This document shows, one piece after another, positions 37,003 through 45,113 of a DNA stretch of 64,000 nucleotides (its first letter is position 1; each line of letters starts with the position of its first letter). Made by a program: the position numbers and the translations under genes. Where the stretch lies: NCBI GenBank assembly GCA_964419545.1, contig CAYQQU010000005.1:1-64000 (forward strand), written 5' to 3'. Below the pieces are notes generated by a model, which was given only the letters and a program-made list of their open reading frames with translations, made no database searches and was not told the origin of the DNA. Origin of the DNA: CAYQQU01 sp964419545 (lineage in GTDB: Bacteria > Bacteroidota > Bacteroidia > Chitinophagales > Saprospiraceae).

Positions 37003-37039
37003 CTGGAATCGATATACAGGATTCTGGAATCGATATACA
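37003..37039. promoter_or_regulatory. Candidate AraC-family operator: two 16-bp direct repeats, 21-bp period
   Basis: CTGGAATCGATATACA occurs at 37003-37018 and again at 37024-37039, identical, with start-to-start spacing of 21 bp. That is two helical turns, the same spacing as the araI1-I2 half-sites bound by AraC. It lies between the minus-strand NTF2-like gene and a plus-strand -7 box, with an AraC-family gene nearby (38042). Confidence 0.6.
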
Positions 37040-37059
37040 TTTCCGGGAAAAGATGCCTA

Positions 37060-37067
37060 TATTTTTG
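37060..37067 (+). promoter_or_regulatory. Candidate -7 promoter box TATTTTTG for the SDR gene
   Basis: It matches TAnnTTTG on the plus strand and lies 20 bp after the direct-repeat operator, so a bound activator would overlap the -33 region. Transcription from here would carry the 123-bp MITE in its leader. Confidence 0.5.
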
Positions 37068-37082
37068 TATCAGCAAGCTAAG

Positions 37083-37205
37083 TGGTGTGTAACAAAAATT
37101 TTTGCTGATCCTTTCTTGAAAGGAAACGCTTTTAATTACTGAAAATCAACTTTTTAAATTGAGCACTCAGCAAAAATTTTTACAAGGAACTTGTGTTACA
37201 CACCA
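37083..37205. mobile_element. MITE-like element, copy 1 (123 bp), target duplication CTAAG
   Basis: An AT-rich, non-coding element with terminal inverted repeats TGGTGTGTAACA. It is flanked directly by CTAAG at 37078-37082 and 37206-37210, a perfect 5-bp target duplication. It is identical over all 123 bp to the inverted copy at 61039-61161. It sits 35 bp before the SDR start codon, in its presumed leader. Confidence 0.93.
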
Positions 37206-37239
37206 CTAAGTAAAGTTTAATTCATTAAAAGCTGATCCA

Positions 37240-38025
37240 ATGAAAAAAGTAGCATTAATTACCGGAGCGAACAGCGGCATAGGCAAAGCAATGGCCTTCC
37301 TTCACGCAGAACGAGGCGGCGATCTCGTCATCGTGGCCCGCAGCGCCGATAAACTCAAACAACTCAAGGCAGAACTGGAAGAGAAGCACCGTTGCACCGT
37401 AAAAGTGATCGTCAAAGACCTTACCGCCCCCGGCGCCGCTCGCGAGGTTTACGATGCAGTAAAACAGGAAGGCATCGAAGTGGAATACCTGATCAATAAC
37501 GCCGGCTTCGGCGGCAGAGGGAAGTTCCACGAACGCGACTGGGAACTGGACCTGGCCATGATCAACCTGAACGTGGTGGCGCTGACGGCGTTGACGAGAA
37601 TGTTTCTTCCGGATTTTGTCAAGCGCAATAGCGGCCGTATCCTCAATGTATCGTCTACGGCGGCGCTCCTGGCCGGGCCCCTGCAGGCGGTCTATTACGC
37701 GACGAAAGCGTATGTGACTTCCTTCAGCAACGCCATCGCCGAAGAATTGCACGACACGAATATCACCGTGACGGCCCTGATGCCCGGCGCTACCGAGACG
37801 GAATTCGCCAAAACTTCGGGAATGGATAAAACCGAACTGTTCGAAAAGACCTTCAGCGCCCGGGAGGTAGCAGCAGCCGGTTACGACGCCATGATGGCCG
37901 GCAAGCTGGACGTGATCGCCGGCGTCACTTTCGCACAAAAGCTGGTCATGAAGGCCATTCCGATCACCCCTAAAAAGGTATTGCTGAAACAGGTCCGGCA
38001 GATGCAGGAAGTCGATAATGCATAA
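37240..38025 (+). CDS. Short-chain dehydrogenase/reductase
   Basis: The 261-residue SDR has the Rossmann glycine motif TGANSGIGKA near the N-terminus, NNAGFG, the catalytic Ser in SSTAALLAGP, and the Y-x-x-x-K pair in YYATKAYV. These are classical SDR features. The YYATKAYVTSFSNAIAEEL pattern is typical of the DltE-like group. NAD(P)-dependent; substrate unknown. It is followed after 16 bp by an AraC-family regulator. A MITE separates the coding sequence from its likely promoter and operator at 37003-37067. Confidence 0.9.
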   Translation: MKKVALITGANSGIGKAMAFLHAERGGDLVIVARSADKLKQLKAELEEKHRCTVKVIVKDLTAPGAAREVYDAVKQEGIEVEYLINNAGFGGRGKFHERDWELDLAMINLNVVALTALTRMFLPDFVKRNSGRILNVSSTAALLAGPLQAVYYATKAYVTSFSNAIAEELHDTNITVTALMPGATETEFAKTSGMDKTELFEKTFSAREVAAAGYDAMMAGKLDVIAGVTFAQKLVMKAIPITPKKVLLKQVRQMQEVDNA

Positions 38026-38041
38026 CCGTTCCCCTTCGAAG

Positions 38042-38953
38042 ATGAAAGAGATCATTCATATTAAAACGATTACCCAGGCCCACCGGTTGTTGGGCATCGA
38101 GAAGCCCAGACACCCGCTGATCTCCCTTTTTTACCATTCCGATCCGGGGCTGCGGTACGATTTCGGCGATGTCCGGCTGCGCTCGGATCTGTATTTTATA
38201 GCTTTCAAGGAAGGGATCACCGGCAGCTTCGAATACGGCCGCAGCACCTACGACTTTCAGGAAGGCGTGATGCTCTTCGTCGGGCCCGGCCAGGTGCTCA
38301 GCCCCGTCGTCGAGGTCGAAGCGGATGCCGAGCGCCGATCCTGGAATATCCTCTTCCATCCGGACCTCATCCGGAAGTCGCACCTGGGGGAGAAAATCGA
38401 CCGCTACGCTTTCTTCAGCTACGATTCCAACGAGGCCTTACACCTTTCCGAAGAGGAAAAAACAGCAATGACCGGCCTCGCCCGCAGGATCGAACAGGAA
38501 TACCGGCATAATATCGACCAGCACAGCCAGACGCTGATCATCTCCCACCTGGAACTGATGCTCAACTACGCCGCCCGGTATTACGACCGCCAGTTTTACA
38601 CGCGCACCAACCTGAATAAAGACCTGGTCAGTAAATTCGAGCAGTTGCTAAAAGGGTATTACGACACGGACCAACCGCTTGTCACGGGCATTCCCACCGT
38701 AAAATATTGCGGAGCACAAATGAATATGTCCCATAAGTACCTGAGTGACCTGCTCAAAAAGGAAACCGGCAGGAACGCCCAGGAACACATCCACGACTTT
38801 CTGATCGATCGGGCGAAGACCAGACTGGTAGGCACCACTTCGCCGATCGGACAGATTGCCTATGACCTGGGGTTTGAATACTCCCAGCACTTTGCGAAAC
38901 TGTTCAAAGCCAAAACCGGTATGACGCCTTCGGATTATCGGCGCATGAATTAG
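38042..38953 (+). CDS. AraC-family transcriptional regulator
   Basis: Start chosen: ATG 38042 (MKEIIHIKTITQAHRLLG); an ATG at 38018 would overlap the SDR stop. The N-terminal cupin-like ligand region (YFIAFKEGITGSFEYGRSTYDFQEGVMLFV) is followed by the C-terminal AraC double helix-turn-helix (MNMSHKYLSDLLKKETGRNAQEHI; IGQIAYDLGFEYSQHFAKLFKAKTGMTPSDYR). It is encoded together with the SDR and probably regulates it, plausibly through the 16-bp direct repeats at 37003-37039 (inference). Confidence 0.9.
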   Translation: MKEIIHIKTITQAHRLLGIEKPRHPLISLFYHSDPGLRYDFGDVRLRSDLYFIAFKEGITGSFEYGRSTYDFQEGVMLFVGPGQVLSPVVEVEADAERRSWNILFHPDLIRKSHLGEKIDRYAFFSYDSNEALHLSEEEKTAMTGLARRIEQEYRHNIDQHSQTLIISHLELMLNYAARYYDRQFYTRTNLNKDLVSKFEQLLKGYYDTDQPLVTGIPTVKYCGAQMNMSHKYLSDLLKKETGRNAQEHIHDFLIDRAKTRLVGTTSPIGQIAYDLGFEYSQHFAKLFKAKTGMTPSDYRRMN

Positions 38954-38989
38954 CCCGGATCGGGAATGAGAGACTAATACACTGGAAGT

Positions 38990-39161
38990 TTAACCCGGAT
39001 TATTCATGGGTTCTTTTTCATGACGGTTGACAGGCTTGCGTTCGCACAGGCGGGTGACGCGCAGGCGCCTGCATGCTGCAGGAAGGTATCCCCAGATACG
39101 GTGAGTGAGCGGAGCAGAATGGCGGCCGGCAATAGATGAATCCATGAATGATCCGGGTTAA
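38990..39161. repeat. Family-A structured intergenic repeat, copy 3 (172 bp)
   Basis: Same orientation as copies 1 and 2, with both terminal inverted repeats intact. It carries a CCTGCATGCTGCAGG palindromic insertion in the middle but has lost the AACGCAAG arm of the long-range stem. It lies between the AraC gene and the low-GC TPR gene. Confidence 0.88.
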
Positions 39162-39187
39162 CCCTTTTTCTGAACACAAAGGCAGAT

Positions 39188-40921
39188 TCACTTTTGTAGT
39201 AAGGCCCGCACCTTATCAACATCCGGGTGCGTTATACCTGCTGCTTTCAATTCCGCCAGGTCTGCCAGAAAACCCTCTATCCAGGTGAGCTCTTCATTAT
39301 TAAGCTGATCTTTAAGTTGCTGGTAGATGGGTTCTGCTTCTTTGTAACGATTCTGAAAGAGCAGGGCTGTGGCAAGGTTGGTGAGGATCCAGGTTTCTGA
39401 TTGATCTACTTCCAGCCCGCGGCGGGCTGCTGCTTCCGCTCCTTTGAAATCTTCCGCAAAGAGGCGATACCAGGAAAGCCTGCCAAGGTTTTGGGTTAAA
39501 AAAGTACGAATGCGGGGGTTTTGAGAATATCTGCGGAAGGCTTCTTCCCAAACTCCCACCACTTTTTCCTGTGGTTCAGCTTTGTTTCTCATAGTAGTTT
39601 GGGTTTCAACTTCCTTTTCATAGCCTGCTGCCTTTTGATACCATTCCCAAAGTACCGGGTCGGCTGCTTCGATTCCGATAGAACGAACTACAGCATCCGA
39701 GATCTGCCTGGCCAAAGGAATATGCGGATGCCTGTCAGCCATTTGTAGGGCTTCTCGAAATAACGAAAGAGCTACCTCGGTATCACCAATTTCTTGCTTT
39801 AAGAAAGCGAGTAGGATAGCAGAGCGTGCTACTTCGATCTCATAGGAATTCGGATTCTGGACCGCGAAACGCCGGTAGATCCCTAATGCTTCGCTTAAAG
39901 CTCCTACTGCTTGTTCAGGTTTATTTACTGACATAAAGGAAATCCCCAAGTTGGTTTGGGTAATAGCCACATACCGTTCGTAGGCAGCCGGGTTGGTTTG
40001 GGCCAGGCGCTGATAGCTTTCGAGGGCTTCCAAATAGGCCGCTTCGGCTTTGGGATAATCATTTTTGTCGCGGTACAGATTCCCTAAATTGTTTTGGGTA
40101 GACAACCAACTTACTGTATCCCTGGCTGCCAAACACGCTTTGGCGGCTAATTGATAATATACAAGAGACGAGTCGTACTGATTGTGGTTTTGGAGGAAAA
40201 GTGCATAGTTGAACTGGTTTTCTATTCCTCTCCGGCATTGAATGGAACGGCGGAAATAATAGTGGGTAGAATCCAACCAGGTCAACAGATCTCGGCGGGT
40301 TTTCGTAATCTGTGCTTTAATGAGCCACTCTGAAGCTCTTATTTTCAAAAGACTATCTGTTTCAGATATAACCTTGAGCGAGCGCTTTTTTCTGTCCAGT
40401 AAGTATTTTGTTTCTTTTTCCATTTCCGACCGCTGCAAAATAGCGTCGGCCTCCCGGATCTTGCCCTCGTCAAAAAGCGCTTTGGCATCACGTAAGCGTT
40501 GGGAATTGAGGGCGAGCTTTTCAAAAGTTGCGGCTAACCGGATAACGTCCTCCCTGAATTGCCTTTCTGCTTTTGATAGGGAATCGCGTTCCGCGTTTAG
40601 CATTTTCAATTTCGAGATACAAGCTGAAATATATCTTCTGGGAAAGCCATCCTGTTTCATTTGTTCGCATTGACTCGCTTTGTCTTTGATGCGTCGTTCC
40701 AGCTGCCCCATACTTTTTTTTATTTCAGCATACTCCTGAGATTTTGGCAGAATATTCTGAGTGATATTTTGAGTAATATCAATATCATGCCCCATTCCAG
40801 CGATGATATTGTCAACTTTGCCCCCATGTACCGTCACCTTGGTTTCTCCTCGTGAAGGATCCTGGGCGAAAAGGGTTCCTATTGCAAAAAAGATCGCAAA
40901 AAAAGAAATTTTAAATTTCAT
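39188..40921 (-). CDS. Exported TPR protein, low GC
   Basis: The protein of about 577 residues (start chosen MKFKISFF; a Met two codons upstream is possible) has a signal peptide ending near IGTLFAQ. It then carries an early N-terminal segment with NITQNI repeats, a coiled-coil-like region (about 60-190) and at least five tetratricopeptide repeats (NNLGNLYRDKNDYPKAEAAYLEALESY; LGRLSWYRLFAEDFKGAEAAARRGLEV; LATALLFQNRYKEAEPIY). It is probably a periplasmic or surface interaction protein. Base composition is markedly lower in GC than its neighbours (about 42-45% by eye versus about 60%), suggesting transfer. It is flanked by a family-A repeat and an S9 peptidase fragment. Confidence 0.8.
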   Translation of the reverse strand: MKFKISFFAIFFAIGTLFAQDPSRGETKVTVHGGKVDNIIAGMGHDIDITQNITQNILPKSQEYAEIKKSMGQLERRIKDKASQCEQMKQDGFPRRYISACISKLKMLNAERDSLSKAERQFREDVIRLAATFEKLALNSQRLRDAKALFDEGKIREADAILQRSEMEKETKYLLDRKKRSLKVISETDSLLKIRASEWLIKAQITKTRRDLLTWLDSTHYYFRRSIQCRRGIENQFNYALFLQNHNQYDSSLVYYQLAAKACLAARDTVSWLSTQNNLGNLYRDKNDYPKAEAAYLEALESYQRLAQTNPAAYERYVAITQTNLGISFMSVNKPEQAVGALSEALGIYRRFAVQNPNSYEIEVARSAILLAFLKQEIGDTEVALSLFREALQMADRHPHIPLARQISDAVVRSIGIEAADPVLWEWYQKAAGYEKEVETQTTMRNKAEPQEKVVGVWEEAFRRYSQNPRIRTFLTQNLGRLSWYRLFAEDFKGAEAAARRGLEVDQSETWILTNLATALLFQNRYKEAEPIYQQLKDQLNNEELTWIEGFLADLAELKAAGITHPDVDKVRALLQK

Positions 40922-41034
40922 GCTCAAAAATCTTGTTTTTCCTTTCGTTCTATGTGAATTTTATGGCAATTGAGAGGTAGCATCTTTTAAATGCGATTGC
41001 CCAGCAATCATTCCATATTGATGCATCGCTGTAA

Positions 41035-41328
41035 AAAGATTTTATCAAATCGTATTCCCCTTACGATAACGTAGAAGCCAAAGATTATCCCGCCCTGATG
41101 GTCACCACCGGCCTGCACGACTCACAGGTGCAATACTGGGAGCCCGCCAAATGGGTGGCCAAACTCCGGGAGCTCAAAACGGATGACAACCCTCTCCTGC
41201 TCCACACCAACCTGGAAGCAGGCCATGGCGGCGCCTCCGGGCGTTTCAAACAATACGAGGAAACGGCAATGGAATACGCGTTCCTGCTGGACCTGGCCGG
41301 AAAAAATGAGCTGGAAATGAAAAATTGA
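41035..41328 (+). pseudogene. C-terminal fragment of an S9-family prolyl oligopeptidase (oligopeptidase B-like)
   Basis: The frame has no start for a full gene. It reads FIKSYSPYDNVEAKDYPALM then VTTGLHDSQVQYWEPAKWVAKL and LHTNLEAGHGGASGRF to a normal stop. This is the end of the S9 peptidase catalytic domain with the active-site Asp (GLHDSQV) and His (AGHGG). The remaining about 600 residues, including the Ser, are absent. An in-frame stop precedes at 41032. The deletion coincides with the upstream boundary of the low-GC TPR gene. Confidence 0.85.
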
Positions 41329-41340
41329 GTACGGTAAGCC

Positions 41341-41370
41341 GGCAACCGAAGTTTCGAAACTTCGGTTGCC
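41341..41370. terminator. Perfect 30-bp palindrome, bidirectional terminator-like hairpin
   Basis: GGCAACCGAAGTT and its exact complement form a 13-bp stem around TCGA. It lies between the stops of the S9 remnant (plus) and the cold-shock gene (minus) but has no T tract, so it may be a hairpin boundary rather than a classic terminator. Confidence 0.6.
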
Positions 41371-41380
41371 GATTATCCGG

Positions 41381-41854
41381 TCAGGATTGGTCTTCGCCCT
41401 TTTCCTCGCCGTCCTCCGTATCAGCGAGTAATTTGACGGAAAGCGCCACCGGTCCTTTCGGGCCGCTGCCGATCTCGAAGCTCACCTGATCCGCTTCTTT
41501 GATCTCATCGATCAGATTATTGGCGTGAGCGAAGTAGCTCTCCTGGTTGGCATTGTCGATGATGAAGCCGTAACCTTTATCCGTATCGAAAAACTTGACG
41601 GTCCCGCTGCGCTGGAAGCTCGATTCATCCGACTTTTCCTGGGAAGGGACGCCGATGACGATGTCTTCGGCTTTGATCTTTTTCTTTTTGGCCGGATCGG
41701 GAGGCGTGGGAGTGAGGTGCCCGTTTTCATCCACGTACATAAATTCCGCGGGCTTTTTGTCCTCTAATTTTTTCTGCTCTCTGCGTTCTTGCTTTTCTTT
41801 CTTTTTTTTCCGCTTTTTCTTCTCTCGTTCTTTTTTATTAAAGCTGTCCGCCAT
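41381..41854 (-). CDS. Cold-shock domain protein with Lys/Glu-rich N-terminal extension
   Basis: The 157-residue protein ends in a cold-shock (CSD) domain: GTVKFFDTDKGYGFIID (RNP1-like KGYGFI) and ESYFAHANNL (RNP2-like), from about residue 85. The N-terminal about 30 residues are almost all Lys, Glu and Arg (KKEREKKKRKKKKEKQERRE), unlike the 70-residue stand-alone Csp proteins. It would bind single-stranded RNA or DNA in the cytoplasm. Such extended CSD proteins are seen in Bacteroidota. Confidence 0.9.
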   Translation of the reverse strand: MADSFNKKEREKKKRKKKKEKQERREQKKLEDKKPAEFMYVDENGHLTPTPPDPAKKKKIKAEDIVIGVPSQEKSDESSFQRSGTVKFFDTDKGYGFIIDNANQESYFAHANNLIDEIKEADQVSFEIGSGPKGPVALSVKLLADTEDGEEKGEDQS

Positions 41855-41994
41855 TTCAGTGTTTTAAATGATAAAATCAAAAGACTAGATTCAGAATTAA
41901 GCGGATACCTGCATGACAAATCACCTGAATAAGCCTGAAAATAGCTTTCCAAACGGCAAGATACGCATTATAAACCGAAGCAGCGCGTTTTTGG

Positions 41995-43029
41995 CTAAGG
42001 AACCAGCTTCTTCTTCCCCAACTGCTCCCGCAGCATGCGCCGCAACTCGGGCAGGTTTTTGGGATCGACGATATTGAGGGCGCGCACCTGGCAGAGTTTT
42101 TCGACCAATTCTACGCCGGCCAGTGTATTGGTGGCGATGCCGCTCACCAGATCCGGTTTTAATTGGAAACTCTCCATGACGCCCAGCACCGCATAGGGGT
42201 CCGAAGCGCACAACACGCTGAATGCTACGTTGGGCATTATTTCCTGGATGGCGATATCGCCATTGTAGGGCTCCAGCGGCGAAGCGCCGATCTCGATCAC
42301 CGCAACGTCGGCACCCGACGCCGCCAGCCGGTTCAGCAACTGCCGCAATGCCTGGCGGTACACCGCCGGTTCGCAAATCGAGGAAGGCAAGCCGACGTCC
42401 ACAAAATCGTAAATGGCGTCCGCGCCGGCGTCGTACACGGAAAGTACGTCTTTGTACCGGCCGGCGCCGGTGATCTTGGCGCCCACTACCTTTCGCCGGG
42501 CGCGCTTGAGTTGACGGGTGATGATCCGCGCAGCCGTGGTTTTACCCGCCGACATCGAGGTGCCGAAAAACAAGACGACCGGCATCCGGAAGGGTTGGTC
42601 GGGGACCTGCGCTACAAAATCGGCCATGCGCGCCGGGCCGCCGTCCCCAAGCACGTGCCCCCGGTACTGCAGGCGCACCACGCGCGGCACGTAGGCCGAC
42701 TTGGAGGTCATCTTCCCGAAAAGGCCCGCCGACGTCAGCAGGTGCATGCGGCCGTCATCCGCAACGGCTTCCCAGCTGCCGGTAGCCTCCAGGGTCGCGT
42801 GGCGCGCGCCCAGGGCGCCAAGCAGTCTCTGGGATTTCATGATCTCCATCATCCGCCCGTTCTGCAATTCGATCTTCATGCGGCCGTCGGCAGGGTTGGT
42901 GACTTCGCAAAGTACGTAATCGCCCATCCGCCATTGCTCGCGCGGCAGGGGAGCTACCTGAAAATCGCGGTCGCGCAAATCGGTGATGCGCGTCAGCGAA
43001 GTGTAGATGTAATGGGAGTATCGGCTCAT
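41995..43029 (-). CDS. P-loop NTPase, DUF1611/dethiobiotin-synthetase-like C-terminal domain, function unknown
   Basis: The 344-residue protein has an N-terminal beta-rich domain of about 140 residues (LPREQWRMGDYVLCEVTNPADG) and a C-terminal P-loop domain (VVLFFGTSMSAGKTTAARIITRQL), Walker A near residue 155. VIEIGASPLEPYNGD is a Walker B-like segment with acidic ligands. The layout resembles DUF1611 proteins or MobB/BioD P-loop families. No substrate is evident. It lies 47 bp downstream of the M20 peptidase on the same strand and may be co-transcribed with it. Confidence 0.65.
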   Translation of the reverse strand: MSRYSHYIYTSLTRITDLRDRDFQVAPLPREQWRMGDYVLCEVTNPADGRMKIELQNGRMMEIMKSQRLLGALGARHATLEATGSWEAVADDGRMHLLTSAGLFGKMTSKSAYVPRVVRLQYRGHVLGDGGPARMADFVAQVPDQPFRMPVVLFFGTSMSAGKTTAARIITRQLKRARRKVVGAKITGAGRYKDVLSVYDAGADAIYDFVDVGLPSSICEPAVYRQALRQLLNRLAASGADVAVIEIGASPLEPYNGDIAIQEIMPNVAFSVLCASDPYAVLGVMESFQLKPDLVSGIATNTLAGVELVEKLCQVRALNIVDPKNLPELRRMLREQLGKKKLVP

Positions 43030-43076
43030 GGTTTTGGTTATTTTGGTCGTTGGCGTTTCATAAAGTCGGAGGCGAT

Positions 43077-44237
43077 CTATCTAACCCGCACCGGGTCCGC
43101 CAGCAGCAATAAAGTCAGTAAAGCCGTCCGCTCCGTCAACTTATCGGTGAAGATAAACTCGTGGGCCGCGTGAGCGCCGTCGCCTACCGTTCCCAGCCCG
43201 TCGAGGGTGGCGGTGTACTGGCTCGTCGTATTGCCGTCCGAGCCGCCGCCGGCGACGGCTTCGGCCAGTTCGATATCCAGGGCGCCGGCGGCTTCGCGGG
43301 CCAGCGCCCACAGCTGCCGGTTGCGCGGCGTGCGCTCCAGCGGCGGGCGACCGACGGCGCCGTGGACGATCACTTCGGTTTCGGGATTGACGGCGCGCAG
43401 CTCGTGGATCTGCCGGGTGATCCATTCGGCATCCTCCTGGTTCAGCACCCGCACGTCGATCATGGCGCGGCTTTCGGATGCGATGACGTTGGTCGCGGTG
43501 CCGCCTTCGATCATGCCGACATTGACCGTGATGCCCCGTTCCGGGTTGTTCATCGCGAAAAGGCGCTGGATCTGGTGCGACAGCTCGACGATCGCGCTGG
43601 CGCCTTTATCAGGATCCAGCCCGGCGTGAGCGGCCTTACCGCGCACGGTGATCTCGAAATGGCCGACGCCCTTGCGGGCCGTTTTCAGTCGGCCGTCCAG
43701 TCCCAAAGGCGGCTCCATCACGAAGGCCCGGTCGGCGATGCGCGCCAGCCGGCGGATGGCGGCGGTCGACTCGTGGCTGCCGATCTCCTCATCGGAGTTG
43801 ATGAGCACGACGGGCGCTACGGCAGGTTCCAACGCCAGCGCCTGCAGGGCTTCGATAGCGAACAGGATCTCCACCAGCCCGGCTTTCATATCGTAGACGC
43901 CCGGGCCTTTCATGCGCCCGTTGTCTTGTTCGAGCGGCATAGTTTCCAGGGTGCCCAGCTGCCAGACGGTGTCGCAATGGCCGACCAGCAGCTGTACGGG
44001 CTGCTCTTTTCTTCGATTCCCGGGCCGGGCGTAGAGGTAACCGCCGGTCCGCTTCCCTGGGACGGACAACACCCGGTAATTGAGCTCGGTCAATTTTTCC
44101 GTCAGCAGCTTCATGACGTCCGCCTGAGACGCGGGTACGGTCGAGGGGGATTCCCGTCGGACGAGCTCGGCCAGCAGCCCCGTCATCGCTTCGTGGCGCT
44201 CGCGGAGGTAGTGCAGTATCTTTTCGGCGCTTGCCAT
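43077..44237 (-). CDS. M20 family metallopeptidase (glutamate carboxypeptidase-like)
   Basis: Start chosen: ATG 44235-44237 (MASAEKILHYLRER). The 386-residue protein has the zinc-binding motifs of the M20 family: VGHCDTVW, the bridging Asp in GVYDMKAGL, the catalytic Glu pair INSDEEIGSHES, and HAAHEFI near the C-terminus. The lid/dimerisation domain (VGHFEITVRGKAAHAGLDPDKGASAI) is intact. The closest familiar group is CPG2-like carboxypeptidases that cut C-terminal glutamate. It begins 7 bp after the flavin reductase stop. Confidence 0.9.
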   Translation of the reverse strand: MASAEKILHYLRERHEAMTGLLAELVRRESPSTVPASQADVMKLLTEKLTELNYRVLSVPGKRTGGYLYARPGNRRKEQPVQLLVGHCDTVWQLGTLETMPLEQDNGRMKGPGVYDMKAGLVEILFAIEALQALALEPAVAPVVLINSDEEIGSHESTAAIRRLARIADRAFVMEPPLGLDGRLKTARKGVGHFEITVRGKAAHAGLDPDKGASAIVELSHQIQRLFAMNNPERGITVNVGMIEGGTATNVIASESRAMIDVRVLNQEDAEWITRQIHELRAVNPETEVIVHGAVGRPPLERTPRNRQLWALAREAAGALDIELAEAVAGGGSDGNTTSQYTATLDGLGTVGDGAHAAHEFIFTDKLTERTALLTLLLLADPVRVR

Positions 44238-44244
44238 ATTATTC

Positions 44245-44859
44245 TCAATTTTTAAAATCTTTCGGATAGGGAAAAGCATAGGTCTCCTGCACGCGGGCGA
44301 AGCGCCCGTAGGCCAGAAAAGCCAGCAGCGGCGCATCGTAGAGCATCTGCTGCTCGTCGCCTTCGGAGACGCGCAGGGCCGATTCTTCGACGAAAGCCGT
44401 GAGGATGCGGCCGGCGATCAGACTGTAATCACCGAAGTCGTCGACGATCCGGTCGAGTTCGCATTCCAGATACAGGTAAGCGTCGCGCAATACCGGCGCG
44501 TCGATGCGGGTCGCCGGCGCTGTGGGCAAGGCTTCTAATACCGGTTTGGACAGGCCGGCCGCTTCGCAACGCGCACTGGCCGCCAGGCTGGCCAGTACGA
44601 CCTGATCGGGTTTGGGAAAACTGACGGTGAACGTCTGCTCCCGCTGCACGTTGTGGTAGGTCGAATGGCGGGGCGTACAGACGAAACCGAAGTAGTTCTG
44701 CTGCCCCAGCGGCGTCACCATATGCTTGGGAGCCAGGTTGTAGCCCTCTCCTTCTTTGGTGCCGATCACCACCAACGGCGCCACGGTGAAGAAGTGCGAC
44801 CAGATGGGTGTATCGGTGGATAACTCGACGAGGTTTTGCCGGATCGTATTGATCGTCAT
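44245..44859 (-). CDS. Flavin reductase-like FMN-binding protein
   Basis: From ATG 44857-44859 (MTINTIRQNLVEL) the protein is 204 residues with the flavin reductase/FMN-binding split barrel: FFTVAPLVVIGTKEGEGYNLAPKHMVTPLG and FVCTPRHSTYHNVQREQTFTVSFP. Family members supply reduced flavin or act as FMN proteins. The frame is open upstream to 44964 without a better start. Upstream partner of the M20 gene on the minus strand. Confidence 0.83.
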   Translation of the reverse strand: MTINTIRQNLVELSTDTPIWSHFFTVAPLVVIGTKEGEGYNLAPKHMVTPLGQQNYFGFVCTPRHSTYHNVQREQTFTVSFPKPDQVVLASLAASARCEAAGLSKPVLEALPTAPATRIDAPVLRDAYLYLECELDRIVDDFGDYSLIAGRILTAFVEESALRVSEGDEQQMLYDAPLLAFLAYGRFARVQETYAFPYPKDFKN

Positions 44860-45067
44860 AACGCTGTTCTTTTTCGCGTTCCTTGTGCTTGAATTGAAAT
44901 AAGGTACCGGTTCTGTCCCGGGGATAGTATGATCATCATCAGGCGTTGGGGTGATTTTCATCAATGCCGGGAAAGGGGGACGTACACTTCTTTTATGAAC
45001 AGTCTCAAAGAGAAGCTAAACATGCAGATAGCGGCCTTTATCACTCCCACCCCTTCACTTTTTTTCC

Positions 45068-45075
45068 TACCTTTA
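45068..45075 (+). promoter_or_regulatory. Near-consensus -7 box TACCTTTA
   Basis: A one-mismatch match to TAnnTTTG, 38 bp before the cyclase/MalT chimera ATG at 45114. Weak. Confidence 0.25.
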
Positions 45076-45113
45076 ATTCTATTTACCTGCAATTCTACAA
45101 ATCACCAGTCACC

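Noticed and set aside
41098..41328. A 76-residue intact small protein starting at the ATG 41098
   Set aside because: The homology extends upstream of that Met to an in-frame stop, and the content is the C-terminus of an S9 peptidase; it is a remnant.
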